The notes under the pieces are model-generated. The model saw only the letters and a program-made list of their open reading frames with translations. It was not told where the DNA came from and searched no databases. Shown here one piece after another: positions 8,198-18,645 of a stretch of 64,000 bases of DNA (position 1 is the stretch's first letter; every line of letters starts with the position of its first letter). The position numbers and the translations under genes were made by a program. Source of the DNA: Bradyrhizobium sp. 199 (GTDB lineage: Bacteria > Pseudomonadota > Alphaproteobacteria > Rhizobiales > Xanthobacteraceae). The DNA is taken from assembly GCF_023073355.1 (NCBI RefSeq), contig NZ_JADPJI010000005.1:682001-746000 (forward strand), given 5' to 3'.

Positions 8198-8355
8198 ATA
8201 CCCCATGTTTCGGCTTGATTGATTGCTGCGACGCAGTTATCTGGGGATGAGATTTGAGTACGGTTCCATACATTTTGTTGGGTAAATCTAGTTCACCATC
8301 TTGATTAATGTCGATCCGGGGCATATTAAGTTTGGCGCAACTACAGGATGCGAGC

Positions 8356-8721
8356 ATGCCAGCTAAGAAACTCGAGTTAGAATCAATGTCCCTTGACGAT
8401 CTCTGGTCGCTTCATGAGGAAATTAGCGGGATCTTATCGGACCGAATTAAGGCAGAAAAGCACGAACTGGAGAAGCGCTTGGCGGTTCTCGGGGGCGGGG
8501 TGGCTGCTTTGGCGGCAAGCGGACCGGGCGTGTCTCCGACTGCCAAGGCGAGACGAAAATATCCGCGTGTGCTGCCGAAATACCGGAACCCGCAGACCTC
8601 CGAGACCTGGTCGGGGCGCGGCAAGCGGCCGCGGTGGTTGGTTGCTGCCATGAAATCTGGCCGGAGAATTGAGGACTTTCGCATAGGGGATGCAAGTCCA
8701 AAGCTTCGTCAGCGCGCGTAA
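8356..8721 (+). CDS. H-NS-like nucleoid-associated protein (second copy)
   Basis: 121 residues from ATG 8356 (MPAKKLELESMSLDDLWSLH), chosen over the in-frame 8308 start because AGGA lies at usable spacing and the family normally begins close to this helix. Oligomerisation helix at about 8-45, Ala/Gly linker at 46-65, DNA-binding tail KYRNP and TWSGRGKRPRWL at about 84-95. Same family as 7264-7647 and clearly a paralog. Expected role: binding AT-rich DNA, possibly in the surface-polysaccharide promoters of this locus. Confidence 0.85.
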   Translation: MPAKKLELESMSLDDLWSLHEEISGILSDRIKAEKHELEKRLAVLGGGVAALAASGPGVSPTAKARRKYPRVLPKYRNPQTSETWSGRGKRPRWLVAAMKSGRRIEDFRIGDASPKLRQRA

Positions 8722-8782
8722 CCTAATCTGCACTGTTCGACGGGGTGGTTAAATGGCGGCCGCAGTGCCGTGATCCTGTGGC

Positions 8783-10252
8783 CTAATAGGCGTTGCGTCC
8801 CCGCAGCACTTCGAGGGGAGTTCGCAGCAGGATTACGAGATCAAGCCGAAGGCTCCAGTTGTCGATGTACCAGAGATCGTATTGTACGCGTGTTTCGACC
8901 GTGATGGCTGTGGGGGTTGGACCGCGGCAGCCATGGACCTGGGCCCATCCGGTCAAGCCTGGCCTGACCCTACGGCGTAGGGCGTAGTTCCGCACGAGCT
9001 TGTCAAATTCTCCGTCATGAGCCAAGGCATGAGGACGCGGACCTACCAGCGACATGCTGCCGTCGAGCACATTTAACAGCTGTGGCAGTTCATCGAAGCT
9101 TGTCCGTCGCAGCCATTTGCCGACGCGTGTCACCCGTCGGTCGAGGCGACGGGCCTGAAGGATCGCGGGCCCGTCCTCGAGCACATGCATCGTCCGGAAT
9201 TTGCGGATCAGGAAGATCCGGCCATTAAAACCACAGCGTTGCTGTCGAAAGAATATGGGGCCGGGCGAGTCCAGCTTGATTGCAAGTGCGGCCAGCACAA
9301 GCAGCGGGGCAAGTATCGTCAAGGCGAGCGCGGCGCCGAAAATATCAATGATTCGTTTGGTCGCACAGTCCAGCTGCGTAAGCGGCCCACGCTGGAGTTC
9401 AACACAAACGGTACTTCCAAGAGTTCGCGTAGGATGTCGAAGCAGTTCGGATGTCGTACCGACCGGCACGAACACGACCGGTAGCGGCAAGACCCGCAAG
9501 TCGGCAACGAAGGCCCGAAGTTCGGGCCACCGTTCCGGGTCCGCTTCCACCACCACCTGGTCGAACTCGGAACTGCGAATGTGGTCGATCACGCGAGCTG
9601 TAAGCCGCCTTCGGCAGGCAGGACCGAAGCCGATTGGGGGCAAGCTGAACCGGCCTCGGACAGAATAACCATGCATCGCCAGCGTTTCAGACAGTCCGGC
9701 GTCTTTCGATGGCGACTGGTCACTAATCAGAACAATGTTTGTGGTGGCGAATTTTCTGCCGCTCAAGCCTCTTCCCAGAAGCGCTCTCACTCCCCACCGC
9801 TCGGCCAGAAGCAAGCCCAGGCCCAGGACAGCGAAAAGTGACCCTGCTTGGTGAGAAGAGCCGGGACCAATTGCAAAGCCGCACCCGGCCCATATCAAGA
9901 GCAACAATGACGCCCATGCGATCCAGACGGCGCGCATCTGACTTCGGAGGACAAGAAGCTCAGCTGGCCGATAAAGGCCGTGGGTCTTCAACAGACAAAC
10001 AAGACATGCTGCGCTTACTAGCGCCAAGCCTAGTGCGTTGCTTAAGTCGCCTGCAGCCCACCCATTCTGAGTTTGGCACAGCCACGTCGAAACGACGCTC
10101 GCAAAAATAATAGTCGCAACATCCGCACAGAGCGCCACGTATTCGATCGAGTCGTAACGGAGAGGCCATTTGTGTTGGTGGGATACTATCGGTCCGGGAC
10201 TGACACGATCCGTAACCTCCCGATCGGGGAAATGTCGGTTCACGAAATTCAT
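8783..10252 (-). CDS. Undecaprenyl-phosphate sugar-phosphate transferase (WbaP/GumD/ExoY type)
   Basis: 489 residues. The N-terminal half has several membrane segments (about 38-60, 70-90, 105-125, 130-150) and a CoA-binding-like middle. The C-terminal bacterial sugar transferase domain begins near residue 290 with [20 protein letters not shown] and contains [30 protein letters not shown] and LVGPRPHAL, the catalytic family signature. It moves a sugar-1-phosphate from a nucleotide sugar to undecaprenyl phosphate at the inner membrane and so starts the repeat unit. It is last in a minus-strand run with the ligase-like gene and the Wzc-type kinase. The sugar is probably a hexose, not determined here. 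Confidence 0.9.
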   Translation of the reverse strand: MNFVNRHFPDREVTDRVSPGPIVSHQHKWPLRYDSIEYVALCADVATIIFASVVSTWLCQTQNGWAAGDLSNALGLALVSAACLVCLLKTHGLYRPAELLVLRSQMRAVWIAWASLLLLIWAGCGFAIGPGSSHQAGSLFAVLGLGLLLAERWGVRALLGRGLSGRKFATTNIVLISDQSPSKDAGLSETLAMHGYSVRGRFSLPPIGFGPACRRRLTARVIDHIRSSEFDQVVVEADPERWPELRAFVADLRVLPLPVVFVPVGTTSELLRHPTRTLGSTVCVELQRGPLTQLDCATKRIIDIFGAALALTILAPLLVLAALAIKLDSPGPIFFRQQRCGFNGRIFLIRKFRTMHVLEDGPAILQARRLDRRVTRVGKWLRRTSFDELPQLLNVLDGSMSLVGPRPHALAHDGEFDKLVRNYALRRRVRPGLTGWAQVHGCRGPTPTAITVETRVQYDLWYIDNWSLRLDLVILLRTPLEVLRGRNAY

Positions 10253-10278
10253 TGTCTGGTCACCAGCTAGTTAATATT

Positions 10279-10288
10279 TAATATATTA
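10279..10288. promoter_or_regulatory. AT-rich palindrome TAATATATTA upstream of the sugar transferase
   Basis: Perfect 10-base palindrome within an AT-only stretch, 27 bases upstream of the start at 10252. The same palindrome recurs at 14885-14894 upstream of the Wzc-type gene, which suggests a shared element. Confidence 0.35.
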
Positions 10289-10357
10289 TTAATTGGTCTA
10301 ATTTATCAAGAAAAATCGTGGTTTTAGACGTTTAAATATGTCGCTGCTCGGAGGATC

Positions 10358-12361
10358 CTATCTAGATCCCTGCCGCGAGTTCCGCGCGCGCATGTTGTCG
10401 AGATAGGTCGGATCGAGTTCCGAAATCAGGTTCTCGAGATAGATCTTCCCCTCGGCCGAGGCTGATCGGTACGCGGCCACAAGCGCTGGTCTGATAGCAG
10501 GTCGACGCGTAACGACGAGGCTGACGTCCCGCTTGATCAAGTCTCGAAATTCAAGCTCCCGTACCACGGCATCTGTAGCGAGTGCGACGGATAGCCTTAG
10601 CGGAAGCAGATCCAGATCATTCGGCGCAGTATAGTATGACATCTTGAGCATGGCTGCCGTCTGGATCGAATTCTGTTTCGACGCCGCCGCGAGCATGAGC
10701 CAAATGTCGCCGCGGAGCGGCGACGAGCGTAGCGCGCGGGCAAACGCATTCGACGCTGCCGGAAGTTCCGTTTTTTGCTCGTCCGCGGCGAGAGCCGGAT
10801 CTTTACCTGATCGTGATTCCCCTCGGATCCAAAAGTCTTCATGCGCTGCCGCAACCGAAACTGGTTTCGAGATCTCGTTCGGCCATCCTGCTGCGGCCGA
10901 AATAGCTGCCGCTAACGAAGACTGACCTCCGAGATACCACCCTGGGAGGATCATCCATATCGTCGGTATGATCAGCGCTATTCCAAGCACCGCCAGGGCA
11001 ACGCGCGGCCAAAGGGTGAGAAACGCTGGCGCGAGCCTTGGACGAGATGCCGGAACTGGACCGGCCATCCGGTCCGAAGCCTCTTTCGACTCCAAGGACA
11101 TGGCCTCACGGCCCGCACCGGAGACGCTTTGACCGAACGCCAGTCCAAAAAGCGCAGCGACCAAAAGCGATGCTCCCAAACTCAGAATTCCATGGTCGGC
11201 AAAGGCCAGTATCGTCAGTGCAATCGAAGCGCCGGCGCCCAAGGCCGGGTACACGTAGTCGTAAGCTCGTGAAAGAGAACGCCTGATCAGAATACAAGCG
11301 GCGAGCATCGCTATAGCTACAACGCCGCAAAGGAACGCCGAGCCCATGTCTATAACCATTGCGGCGGCAGCCGTTGGCCGTTCTCGCGGGGCGCCAATTC
11401 CCATGTCCCGATAAAGCGGCAAAAGGACCGTCGAAGCGCCGGCACCGGATCCCGCCGGCCTGACGTCCTGGAGCATCCGTTCCGTCGCGATCTGGCTGCT
11501 CGTTGACAAGGCGATCGTCACATCGGTGTTCGTCCTAAACGGAATGACCGTTGCGCTGGCAACAAAGATTATTGCGGCGGTTGCGAAAACGCCGGCGGTA
11601 CCCCACAAGCCCAAGAACCACCTGCGAATTGCGAACACCGAGAGCAAGATTCCTGATCCGAGGAGGGCGGCGATGACGGCGGTGGAGTTGGTCCGAACGA
11701 GCAGCGCGGCCAAGCAGACAATCATTGCGATGGTCGCGGTGGACAGAACAAGGAGCGGAGCTGGCGCAATTGTTCCTGGCCGACTGTGTCGCGCTATCTG
11801 ATCGGCCGCGCGTATTGCCGTCGCGCAGGAGAACAAGACGCCGAGCACTGCGACGGTTGAGCCATCGGCCCCGCCGATACCGTCAGTTTTCTTGCCGAAC
11901 CATATGGCCGTGGCAATCGTGGCTATCGACAGTAGAATATGCAGGACTTGCGCTGCACGATATCGGTCAAGCGTGATGACCCCAGTGACGAGGGCCGCGG
12001 CGAGAACAGCGCCATACTGCGCGAGCGAGAGCATAGTCGCCCCCTTGTCGACTGTGATCGTTTCGGTGAGGGGCTTGCCTAGGGCCGCCGAAGCCGTTGC
12101 CCAGATGGGATTGCCGAGCGTGTCCATAGGCATCGGCACCGCCTGTAGCGCCATCCAGAGGGCCGGAGCCGCGAGCACAACGACGGCAGCAGGCCGGAGC
12201 ACCTTGGCGACCCCGGAGGCGGGGGATGGAAAGATCGCTACAACCAGCGCGGCTGTTGCTAGTATGAATGATGCCAATCCCAAGCTTTGCAGGCTTTCCG
12301 GCATTGCGAGCGCCGCGGTGATCGCCACAAACTCGGCTGACATGACAAGCCGGAAAATCAT
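10358..12361 (-). CDS. O-antigen ligase/polymerase-like multi-pass membrane protein
   Basis: About 667 residues from ATG 12361 (MIFRLVMSAEFVAITAAL); a GTG at 12388 would add nine residues, and neither start has a clear ribosome-binding site. About ten or more hydrophobic segments occupy the first 450 residues, including a run near RFLGLWGTAGVFATAAIIFV. A soluble C-terminal part of about 180 residues (ALRSSPLRGDIWLMLAAAS) looks TPR-like. This is the O-antigen ligase/Wzy layout with a periplasmic tail. Likely role: polymerising or transferring the polysaccharide on the periplasmic side. It lies 67 bases downstream of the Wzc-type gene. A second such protein is encoded at 46657. Confidence 0.75.
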   Translation of the reverse strand: MIFRLVMSAEFVAITAALAMPESLQSLGLASFILATAALVVAIFPSPASGVAKVLRPAAVVVLAAPALWMALQAVPMPMDTLGNPIWATASAALGKPLTETITVDKGATMLSLAQYGAVLAAALVTGVITLDRYRAAQVLHILLSIATIATAIWFGKKTDGIGGADGSTVAVLGVLFSCATAIRAADQIARHSRPGTIAPAPLLVLSTATIAMIVCLAALLVRTNSTAVIAALLGSGILLSVFAIRRWFLGLWGTAGVFATAAIIFVASATVIPFRTNTDVTIALSTSSQIATERMLQDVRPAGSGAGASTVLLPLYRDMGIGAPRERPTAAAAMVIDMGSAFLCGVVAIAMLAACILIRRSLSRAYDYVYPALGAGASIALTILAFADHGILSLGASLLVAALFGLAFGQSVSGAGREAMSLESKEASDRMAGPVPASRPRLAPAFLTLWPRVALAVLGIALIIPTIWMILPGWYLGGQSSLAAAISAAAGWPNEISKPVSVAAAHEDFWIRGESRSGKDPALAADEQKTELPAASNAFARALRSSPLRGDIWLMLAAASKQNSIQTAAMLKMSYYTAPNDLDLLPLRLSVALATDAVVRELEFRDLIKRDVSLVVTRRPAIRPALVAAYRSASAEGKIYLENLISELDPTYLDNMRARNSRQGSR

Positions 12362-12428
12362 GTAAACACCATGGTGTGGTGCGGCCACTCCGCTGGCCGG
12401 AGAACGTGCAGGCGGCTAGGAGACAGCC

Positions 12429-14768
12429 TCAAGAGCCAGAAAGGCCGTAACGGATGTAGTGGCTGTCATGATAGTAGTAGCTCCGATGTCCGTCATATCG
12501 AGCCATTGCCTTGGTATCCGTTTTGCTGAGAACTGCCCCTATCAGCGATTCGTGAACGTTGGGTGCGGTGTGCAGAGCGTGCTGCACGACATCGATTTTG
12601 GTCCGGCCCCATTCCACGACTAGAATGTAGCAGTCAATTAGAGACGAAGTGGCTCGGACATCAACCAAGGGGGTCAGGGGAGGAAGGTCGACGATGATGT
12701 AGTCATAGTCATTTCGCAAACGGTCGAACAGCTTGCTTATCGCGTCGGCGCACAGAATTTCGCTGGTGTGAAGCAGCGGTCCCCGCCGCACGCCGGGAAG
12801 AAACGCAAGGTTGGTCGTGGGATCTCGCCAAATTGTGTCCGCCAGGGATCGGCTGCCGTTTGCAACTTCGATGATTCCGTTGACAGCCTTGGGCGCAAAG
12901 ATCGCAGAAAGTGACGGATTCCTGAGGTCGCAATCGACGATGATAACTTTCTTGCCGGTGTGCCCGATCAATTGCGCGAGCGAAGCTGCAATCGTAGTCT
13001 TGCCCTCATTCGGCAGGGCCGAGGTAATGCCGATGACCTGAGAGGAAATTTTCGCCGGATTGTGGTCGATGGCTAGCTTGATAGAACGAATTGCCTCGGT
13101 ATATCGAGATAGCGGCATCCCGACCACGGTTCGATGAATTGCCGTCGGAGACGGAATTATCCGTTGTTGAACATCATCATCGGTTGGCTGGGAGCGAATT
13201 GGTAGCTTCGCGGATTTGCGGGCCGGCAACAATGGGACCAGAGATATGCAAGGCAATTCCAACACAGTTTCCACTTGTGAAGAGGTCCGAAAGACGCGGT
13301 CCATGAGGTCTCTCAGGAGCGCCAAGCCGACGCCCAACGCGAGACCGCCGAGAATGCCGAGCGCCAGTACCAGCCTTGTCTTCGGCTTGCTCTTGCTCGC
13401 CGGCGGCGAAGCGGGAAAAAGTACCCGCGTTTCTGAGATAGAAAATGTCTCCTGCTGTGCGGATCCCATGTAGCGCTGCAGGAAGGTCTCGTACAAACTA
13501 CGCAAGCCCCTTGCCCGGCTTTCCAAGTCCTTGATAGTCAGCTCAGCCGAATTGACTGAGCGGGACCGCGAAACGGCCGCAGACAGCTGCTTTTCAATTT
13601 CTTGCTGCCTCCGGTTGGCGAGTTCGAACTCGCTTCGGCTGACTTCGGCAAGTCTTTTGACTTCGTCGAAAATGGAGACGCGGAATTCCCGCTCCCGGTT
13701 CCGGATATTGACAACTGCCAGGTGGTCGCGCCCCACCCTGGCCGACAACTCGGCCTCACGCCTCGCAAGTTCTAGATACTGCTGACGCAGCGCCGTAATA
13801 ATCTGACTGTTCGTCGCATCGGTCCCGACAGCATCCAGATTGCCCATCGAGGACGGCTTTGTCGGATCTGAGGCGAGGAGAGTTTCGTAGCGAGCCAGCT
13901 TGGCCGCGGCCTCGGAGATCTGGGCGCGTGCAGCACCCAATCGATTGTTGAGTTCGGTGATCTGCTGTTCTTCGATGGGCTTTCCGTCCGAGGACACGAT
14001 ATTGTTCTGGGTCTTGTAGGCGTCGACGGCACGTTGAGCAGCAAGGGCTTGGTCCCCCAGATCGCGCAGCCTGTCCTGCAGCCAGCTTGTTGCCCTGCGA
14101 TTGGCATCGAATTTTGCATTGAGCTGGTCCGCAACATAAGTATTGGCTACCGCGTTGACGATCTCCGCGGCTCGGGCTGGGTTGCTCGAATTGAAATTGA
14201 TCTCAATGACGTTGCTGTACCCGACACGCCCTGCTGAAAGCCGGCTCAAAAATGCGTCTACGAGTGCGTCCGACGATCCGGTCTGCGTATCGAGTGGGCC
14301 ATCTTTCTTCGGCCCAGGCGAGGCCCAAGACCGAATTCGCTGCCAGAGCGACTGTAAAGACAGCCCTGCCCCGTTCAAGTCCGGATCGTCCGCCAGTTTC
14401 AACTGGTCGATAACCGCCACCGCAGTGGCCTTTGATCTAAGGAGTTGAAGCTGGGTTTCGATTTGGCTGAGATCGAAAGCCGGCTCGGCGATAAGTGATT
14501 GCTGCTGGACGAATTGAGGCTTGGGATTAGCCAACAGGATCTGAACCTGTGCGGTATAGGTTGGAGACGCCAGCCGGAGATAGAGCAGGCTGGCTGCAGT
14601 TACGAGCCCGGCAGTGACCAGGATCATGACATATTGCCGTCGCAGAAGCCCGATGCCGAGATTGATGACGTCACTAATTCCCCCGCTATCCGCCTGAACG
14701 GGTTGGGCCAGCCCGGTCACAGGCAGCCGTACGCTAGCGGTGTGTCGAAGATTGTTCTGGAGCATCAC
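12429..14768 (-). CDS. Wzc/ExoP-type polysaccharide co-polymerase with BY-kinase domain
   Basis: 779 residues. Wzz-type N-terminus with a membrane segment (YVMILVTAGLVTAASLLYL), long periplasmic coiled coil and GNVR region, second membrane segment near RLVLALGILGGLALGVGLAL, then a cytosolic bacterial tyrosine kinase: Walker A SALPNEGKTTIAAS, Walker A' VIIVDCDLR, Walker B DYIIVDLPPL. The tail carries six Tyr within about 20 residues (RYDGHRSYYYHDSHYIRY), the autophosphorylation cluster. It controls chain length and export of the polymer. ATG at 14768; the upstream region is AT-rich with two palindromes and is shared divergently with rfbC. No cognate phosphatase or Wza was seen nearby. Confidence 0.93.
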   Translation of the reverse strand: MMLQNNLRHTASVRLPVTGLAQPVQADSGGISDVINLGIGLLRRQYVMILVTAGLVTAASLLYLRLASPTYTAQVQILLANPKPQFVQQQSLIAEPAFDLSQIETQLQLLRSKATAVAVIDQLKLADDPDLNGAGLSLQSLWQRIRSWASPGPKKDGPLDTQTGSSDALVDAFLSRLSAGRVGYSNVIEINFNSSNPARAAEIVNAVANTYVADQLNAKFDANRRATSWLQDRLRDLGDQALAAQRAVDAYKTQNNIVSSDGKPIEEQQITELNNRLGAARAQISEAAAKLARYETLLASDPTKPSSMGNLDAVGTDATNSQIITALRQQYLELARREAELSARVGRDHLAVVNIRNREREFRVSIFDEVKRLAEVSRSEFELANRRQQEIEKQLSAAVSRSRSVNSAELTIKDLESRARGLRSLYETFLQRYMGSAQQETFSISETRVLFPASPPASKSKPKTRLVLALGILGGLALGVGLALLRDLMDRVFRTSSQVETVLELPCISLVPLLPARKSAKLPIRSQPTDDDVQQRIIPSPTAIHRTVVGMPLSRYTEAIRSIKLAIDHNPAKISSQVIGITSALPNEGKTTIAASLAQLIGHTGKKVIIVDCDLRNPSLSAIFAPKAVNGIIEVANGSRSLADTIWRDPTTNLAFLPGVRRGPLLHTSEILCADAISKLFDRLRNDYDYIIVDLPPLTPLVDVRATSSLIDCYILVVEWGRTKIDVVQHALHTAPNVHESLIGAVLSKTDTKAMARYDGHRSYYYHDSHYIRYGLSGS

Positions 14769-14845
14769 GTACCTGTCCGACGGTGGGTCACGTTGGGCCG
14801 CTCGCCCGCAGGCCCACGTTTAGGGAGCGCGCAAGCGTCGGGAGA

Positions 14846-14859
14846 TTATATGCATATAA
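14846..14859. promoter_or_regulatory. Perfect 14-base palindrome TTATATGCATATAA
   Basis: Fully symmetric site about 78 bases upstream of the Wzc-type start and about 260 bases upstream of rfbC. Symmetry and position make an operator plausible. Confidence 0.4.
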
Positions 14860-14884
14860 AAATCCGCTTGCCAAATTAAATAAA

Positions 14885-14894
14885 TAATATATTA
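14885..14894. promoter_or_regulatory. AT-rich palindrome TAATATATTA upstream of the Wzc-type gene
   Basis: Same 10-base palindrome as at 10279-10288, embedded in an AT-only stretch (14874-14896). It lies in the 352-base divergent gap between the Wzc-type gene and rfbC, which holds no gene. Confidence 0.35.
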
Positions 14895-15047
14895 ATGAGA
14901 ATGAAATCGTAAATATCGGCGGCGCGGGCCATTCTCGATCTAGCTCTGGTAAAATATAGTATGTTCTACAGGTTATGGTCTGGCCGGCATTTGCGTCGAG
15001 AATAATGTGAGCGGTCCGAGACGGATTGCGGGTGGCTAATTAAATTC

Positions 15048-15074
15048 CGTTTGATATTTTTGGTCCGTCAAACG
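15048..15074. promoter_or_regulatory. Inverted repeat CGTTTGA-N13-TCAAACG upstream of rfbC
   Basis: Seven-base perfect arms around an AT-rich centre, ending 47 bases before the rfbC start. Could be an operator or a leader hairpin. Confidence 0.35.
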
Positions 15075-15120
15075 AACGCCGATGGGATAAGCGAAATTGA
15101 GGGCCGGCCGGAGGTGCCCA

Positions 15121-15678
15121 ATGCTGGAACTGCGATCCTTGGCGATCCCTGATGTCAAAGTAATTCGAACAGATCGGTTTTCCGATGCCCGCGGCTACTT
15201 CTGTGAGACCTTTCAGAGATCGGCTTTTGCTGAGAAGGGAATTCTCCATGACTTCGTGCAGGATAATCAGTCCAGCTCAGATCGGATCGGCACGGTGCGC
15301 GGCTTGCATTTTCAGCGACCGCCTTTCGCGCAGGCCAAGCTCATACGGGTGTTGAACGGGGCCATTCTCGATATTGCCGTTGATCTCCGGCGTTCATCGC
15401 CCACCTTCGGCAAGCACATCGCCATCCAGTTGGATAGCGAAAGCGGTGAGCAGTTGTTCATTCCGAAGGGATTCGCGCATGGGTTCTGTACCCTGCAGCC
15501 TAAGACCGTCGTCTTGTACAAGGTCGACCATGTCTACGCCCCCAGCCACGACGGCGGCGTCTACTGGGCTGATCCCGCATTAGCGATCAAATGGCCCTTC
15601 ACACCGTCAGAGGCTCAGATATCGCCAAAGGACCAGACTCTTCCTGCGCTCAACCAGCTTGCTTGCGTTTTCGAATAG
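15121..15678 (+). CDS. rfbC: dTDP-4-dehydrorhamnose 3,5-epimerase
   Basis: 185 residues from ATG 15121, with GGAGGTG just upstream; the in-frame 15097 start lacks this. Cupin fold with [30 protein letters not shown] (catalytic His) and [10 protein letters not shown], the family signature. It epimerises dTDP-4-keto-6-deoxyglucose at C3 and C5, third step in dTDP-L-rhamnose synthesis. First gene of the rfbCBDA run, 14 bases before rfbB. Confidence 0.95.
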   Translation: MLELRSLAIPDVKVIRTDRFSDARGYFCETFQRSAFAEKGILHDFVQDNQSSSDRIGTVRGLHFQRPPFAQAKLIRVLNGAILDIAVDLRRSSPTFGKHIAIQLDSESGEQLFIPKGFAHGFCTLQPKTVVLYKVDHVYAPSHDGGVYWADPALAIKWPFTPSEAQISPKDQTLPALNQLACVFE

Positions 15679-15692
15679 TGGAGATGAGTAGA

Positions 15693-16751
15693 ATGCGTAT
15701 CTTGGTGACCGGCGGAGCGGGCTTTATCGGTTCTGCTGTGTGTCGCCGGCTGGTGCTGCAGGCCAGTGCCGCGGTGGTCAACATCGACAAGTTGACCTAC
15801 GCAGCCGACCTGACTTCGCTGGCGAGCATCGAGGGGCTGGGGTCTTATGCATTCCTGCAGTCCGACATCTGCGATCGAGAGGCTATGGGTCTCGCGTTCG
15901 CCGACTACGAGCCGGATGCGATCATACACCTGGCCGCCGAAAGCCACGTCGACCGTTCGATCACCGGACCCGAGGCCTTTGTCAGCACCAATATAGTTGG
16001 TACCTACACGCTGTTGGAGGCGGCCAGGACCTACTACGAACGTCTGCCGCTTCCACGGCGGAAGCGGTTCCGCTTCATCCACGTATCGACAGACGAAGTC
16101 TACGGGTCATTGGGGCCCGAGGACTTGTTTCGCGAGGACACGCCCTACAGGCCGAGTTCGCCGTATTCGGCGAGCAAGGCGGCCTCGGACCACCTCGCAC
16201 TCGCGTGGTTTCGAACCTACGGTCTGCCGGTCATCGTATCGAATTGTTCGAACAATTACGGGCCGTACCAGTTCCCGGAAAAGCTCATCCCGCTGACGAT
16301 CCTCAATGCGCTCGACCGGAAGCCGCTACCCGTCTATGGCGACGGCAGAAATATCCGCGACTGGCTTCATGTCGATGATCACGCCGCTGGCTTGATAAGA
16401 CTGCTGTACGAAGGAAGACCGGGCGAGAAGTACAATTTCGGCGGAGATGGCCAGCGATCCAACCTGGAGGTGGTCACCCGGATTTGTGACGTGGTGGATC
16501 GGTTATCCCCGGGCGCGGGAGCGAGACGATCTCTCATCAGGTTCGTGCCGGATCGTCCAGGACATGATGCGCGCTATGCGATCGACGCGTCGAAGGCACA
16601 TCGCGAACTGGGCTGGGAACCGACGAGAACCTTCGAACATGGCCTGGCCGAAACAGTCGGATGGTATCTCGACAATCGTGCATGGTGGCAGCGTGCTCGC
16701 TGCGGTATCTATGACGGCTCGCGTCTGGGCCTGCTCGCTACTCAGCATTGA
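15693..16751 (+). CDS. rfbB: dTDP-glucose 4,6-dehydratase
   Basis: 352 residues from ATG 15693 ([17 protein letters not shown]), with GGAG 9 bases upstream; Met at 15684 is also possible. Extended SDR: nucleotide-binding [14 protein letters not shown], catalytic [11 protein letters not shown], and the [13 protein letters not shown] substrate region. Converts dTDP-glucose to dTDP-4-keto-6-deoxyglucose. Length fits the family. Confidence 0.96.
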   Translation: MRILVTGGAGFIGSAVCRRLVLQASAAVVNIDKLTYAADLTSLASIEGLGSYAFLQSDICDREAMGLAFADYEPDAIIHLAAESHVDRSITGPEAFVSTNIVGTYTLLEAARTYYERLPLPRRKRFRFIHVSTDEVYGSLGPEDLFREDTPYRPSSPYSASKAASDHLALAWFRTYGLPVIVSNCSNNYGPYQFPEKLIPLTILNALDRKPLPVYGDGRNIRDWLHVDDHAAGLIRLLYEGRPGEKYNFGGDGQRSNLEVVTRICDVVDRLSPGAGARRSLIRFVPDRPGHDARYAIDASKAHRELGWEPTRTFEHGLAETVGWYLDNRAWWQRARCGIYDGSRLGLLATQH

Positions 16752-16758
16752 GGTGAAG

Positions 16759-17748
16759 ATGACAGATCGACCCATCCTCATTGCCGGGCGGAACGGTCAG
16801 TTGGCAAAGTGTCTTCGTAACCTCGCTGCAATGCGCGGTCTGCCTGCGGTGGCTCTCGGGCACCGAGAACTCGATCTGGAGAACCGCGAAGGGATCGACA
16901 AGCTCATCGCATCGATCGCGCCGTCTGCAATCATAAATACGGCCGCTTATACGGCAGTCGATCGGGCCGAATCTGAAGCGGCGAAGGTGTTCAGCATCAA
17001 CCGCGATGGTGCGGCAACGCTGGCAAATGTCGCTTGGCAGATGAATATTCCACTCATCCATCTCTCGACCGACTATGTGTTCGACGGCGCAAAACCGGAT
17101 GCGTACGACGAAAGCGACATTCCCGCGCCGTTAAATGTCTATGGCGCGTCGAAGCTTGCCGGCGAAGCTGCTGTATTGGCCGCGCATCCGCTCGCGACCG
17201 TGATCAGATGCTCGTGGCTCTACAGCGCCTATGGCAGCAACTTCGTTCGAACGATGTTGCGCTTATGTGAGACGCAGCCCATCGTAAGGGTTGTCCGGGA
17301 CCAGCACGGAAATCCGACCTACGCATACGATCTTGCGGAGGCTGTCCTTCAGATCGCAGAACGGCCAGTAACAGTCGATCGCAGGGCCGCGGCCGGCATC
17401 TTTCATCTCGCCGGTCAAGGCGAGACAAGCTGGCACGACTTTGCGAAGGCAATCCTCGACGAGCTTTCCCGCCGCGGAGCGCGGATTCCGGCGCTTGAGG
17501 CGATCACGACTGAAGAGTTTCCGACCGCTGCGCGTCGACCTCGAAACTCGCGCCTGGATTCATCCAAGGCCGAACGGGTGTTCGGAATTCGACTGGCACC
17601 CTGGCGCCATTCACTCGAAGCCTGTCTTGACCAACTGGTCGGAGGAGGAGATACCGATGCTGAAGGGAATCGTCCTGGCTGGCGGCAGCGGAACGCGCCT
17701 CTATCCGATCACGCGCGTGGTCAGCAAGCAGTTGCTCCCGATCTATGA
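16759..17748 (+). CDS. rfbD: dTDP-4-dehydrorhamnose reductase
   Basis: 329 residues from ATG 16759, 7 bases after rfbB. SDR with [29 protein letters not shown] and a family-typical end at [13 protein letters not shown]. It makes dTDP-L-rhamnose. The frame then runs about 35 residues further ([18 protein letters not shown]...), overlapping the start of rfbA by 92 bases; most family members end near the Leu before this tail. The tail may be functionally neutral, or a lost stop codon. Confidence 0.93.
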   Translation: MTDRPILIAGRNGQLAKCLRNLAAMRGLPAVALGHRELDLENREGIDKLIASIAPSAIINTAAYTAVDRAESEAAKVFSINRDGAATLANVAWQMNIPLIHLSTDYVFDGAKPDAYDESDIPAPLNVYGASKLAGEAAVLAAHPLATVIRCSWLYSAYGSNFVRTMLRLCETQPIVRVVRDQHGNPTYAYDLAEAVLQIAERPVTVDRRAAAGIFHLAGQGETSWHDFAKAILDELSRRGARIPALEAITTEEFPTAARRPRNSRLDSSKAERVFGIRLAPWRHSLEACLDQLVGGGDTDAEGNRPGWRQRNAPLSDHARGQQAVAPDL

Positions 17749-18550
17749 CAAGCCAATGATCTATTATCCCCTGTCAACGCTGATGTTGGCAGGGATCCGC
17801 GAAATTCTGATCATTACCACGCCGGCAGACCGGTGTCAGTTCGAGCGGTTGCTGGGGGACGGCAGCCAATGGGGCCTTCGGCTCACATACGCGGAACAGA
17901 CCCGTCCCGCCGGTCTCGCAGACGCCTTCATTGTTGGTGCCGATTTCATCGGCAGCGATCGTGTGGCGATGGTGCTTGGAGACAATATCTTCTTCGGCGA
18001 TGGCCTGAGCGAACTGCTTGCCAGGGCGGCAGGGCGTGAGGAAGGTGCAACAGTTTTTGCTTATCACGTGAGGGACCCAGAACGATATGGCGTCGTCGCG
18101 TTTGACGAGGCGGACCGTCCAGTATCGATTGAGGAGAAACCCAGACGGCCAGCTTCGAATTGGGCGATTACGGGTCTGTATTTTTTCGACAGTCGCGTTG
18201 TCCGCTACGCTCGTCGCGTCGAGCCATCGTCCCGCGGAGAGCTCGAGATTACCGATCTTCAGATGCGCTATCTTTCGGCCAATATGCTACATGTTGAGCG
18301 CATGGGGCGAGGGTTCGCCTGGCTGGACACCGGCACGGTTGAATCGCTTATTGATGCCGGGACGTTCGTGCAGACTCTGGAAAAGCGACAGGGAATGAAG
18401 ATTGCCTGCCTCGAGGAGGTCGCCTTCAGGCTTGGCTTTATCGATCGTGATCAGCTTCTCGCGCTGGCGCAACCGTTGGAGAAGAGCGGCTACGGCAGAT
18501 ATCTGAACGAAATCATCCGGCTACCGCCTCGCTTTGAGGCCATTCAATAA
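17657..18550 (+). CDS. rfbA: Glucose-1-phosphate thymidylyltransferase
   Basis: 297 residues from ATG 17657, directly behind an unusually strong GGAGGAGGAG. Signature [29 protein letters not shown] and EITDLQM. Makes dTDP-glucose, the first step of the rhamnose pathway, although its gene is last in the operon. The start lies inside the 3' end of rfbD, so its strong ribosome-binding site probably allows reinitiation. Confidence 0.96.
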   Translation: MLKGIVLAGGSGTRLYPITRVVSKQLLPIYDKPMIYYPLSTLMLAGIREILIITTPADRCQFERLLGDGSQWGLRLTYAEQTRPAGLADAFIVGADFIGSDRVAMVLGDNIFFGDGLSELLARAAGREEGATVFAYHVRDPERYGVVAFDEADRPVSIEEKPRRPASNWAITGLYFFDSRVVRYARRVEPSSRGELEITDLQMRYLSANMLHVERMGRGFAWLDTGTVESLIDAGTFVQTLEKRQGMKIACLEEVAFRLGFIDRDQLLALAQPLEKSGYGRYLNEIIRLPPRFEAIQ

Positions 18551-18565
18551 TTGTTTGGAACTGTG

Positions 18566-18585
18566 TTAAATGTGCGCGCATTTAA
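18566..18585. promoter_or_regulatory. Dyad TTAAATG-N6-CATTTAA upstream of the giant secreted protein gene
   Basis: Perfect 7-base arms with a GC core (TGCGCG), 16 bases after the rfbA stop and 61 bases before the start at 18646. AT-rich promoter-like DNA follows to 18640. Candidate operator, or weak hairpin. Confidence 0.4.
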
Positions 18586-18645
18586 TTGACGAGTTGTTTA
18601 AAGAAGATTAAAATATAAAACGACTTTATTTTAATTGGTGTAACC

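Larger units (their letters stand above)
7648..8355. promoter_or_regulatory. Divergent intergenic region between two H-NS-like genes
   Basis: No intact gene seen in about 700 bases. Positions 7770-7825 are very AT-rich and contain the dyad listed separately. Short coding-like fragments occur near 8000-8140 in different frames (for example IFIENIASRMTRKALDVIP) without a start or ribosome-binding site; they may be gene remnants. Both flanking promoters must lie here. Confidence 0.4.
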
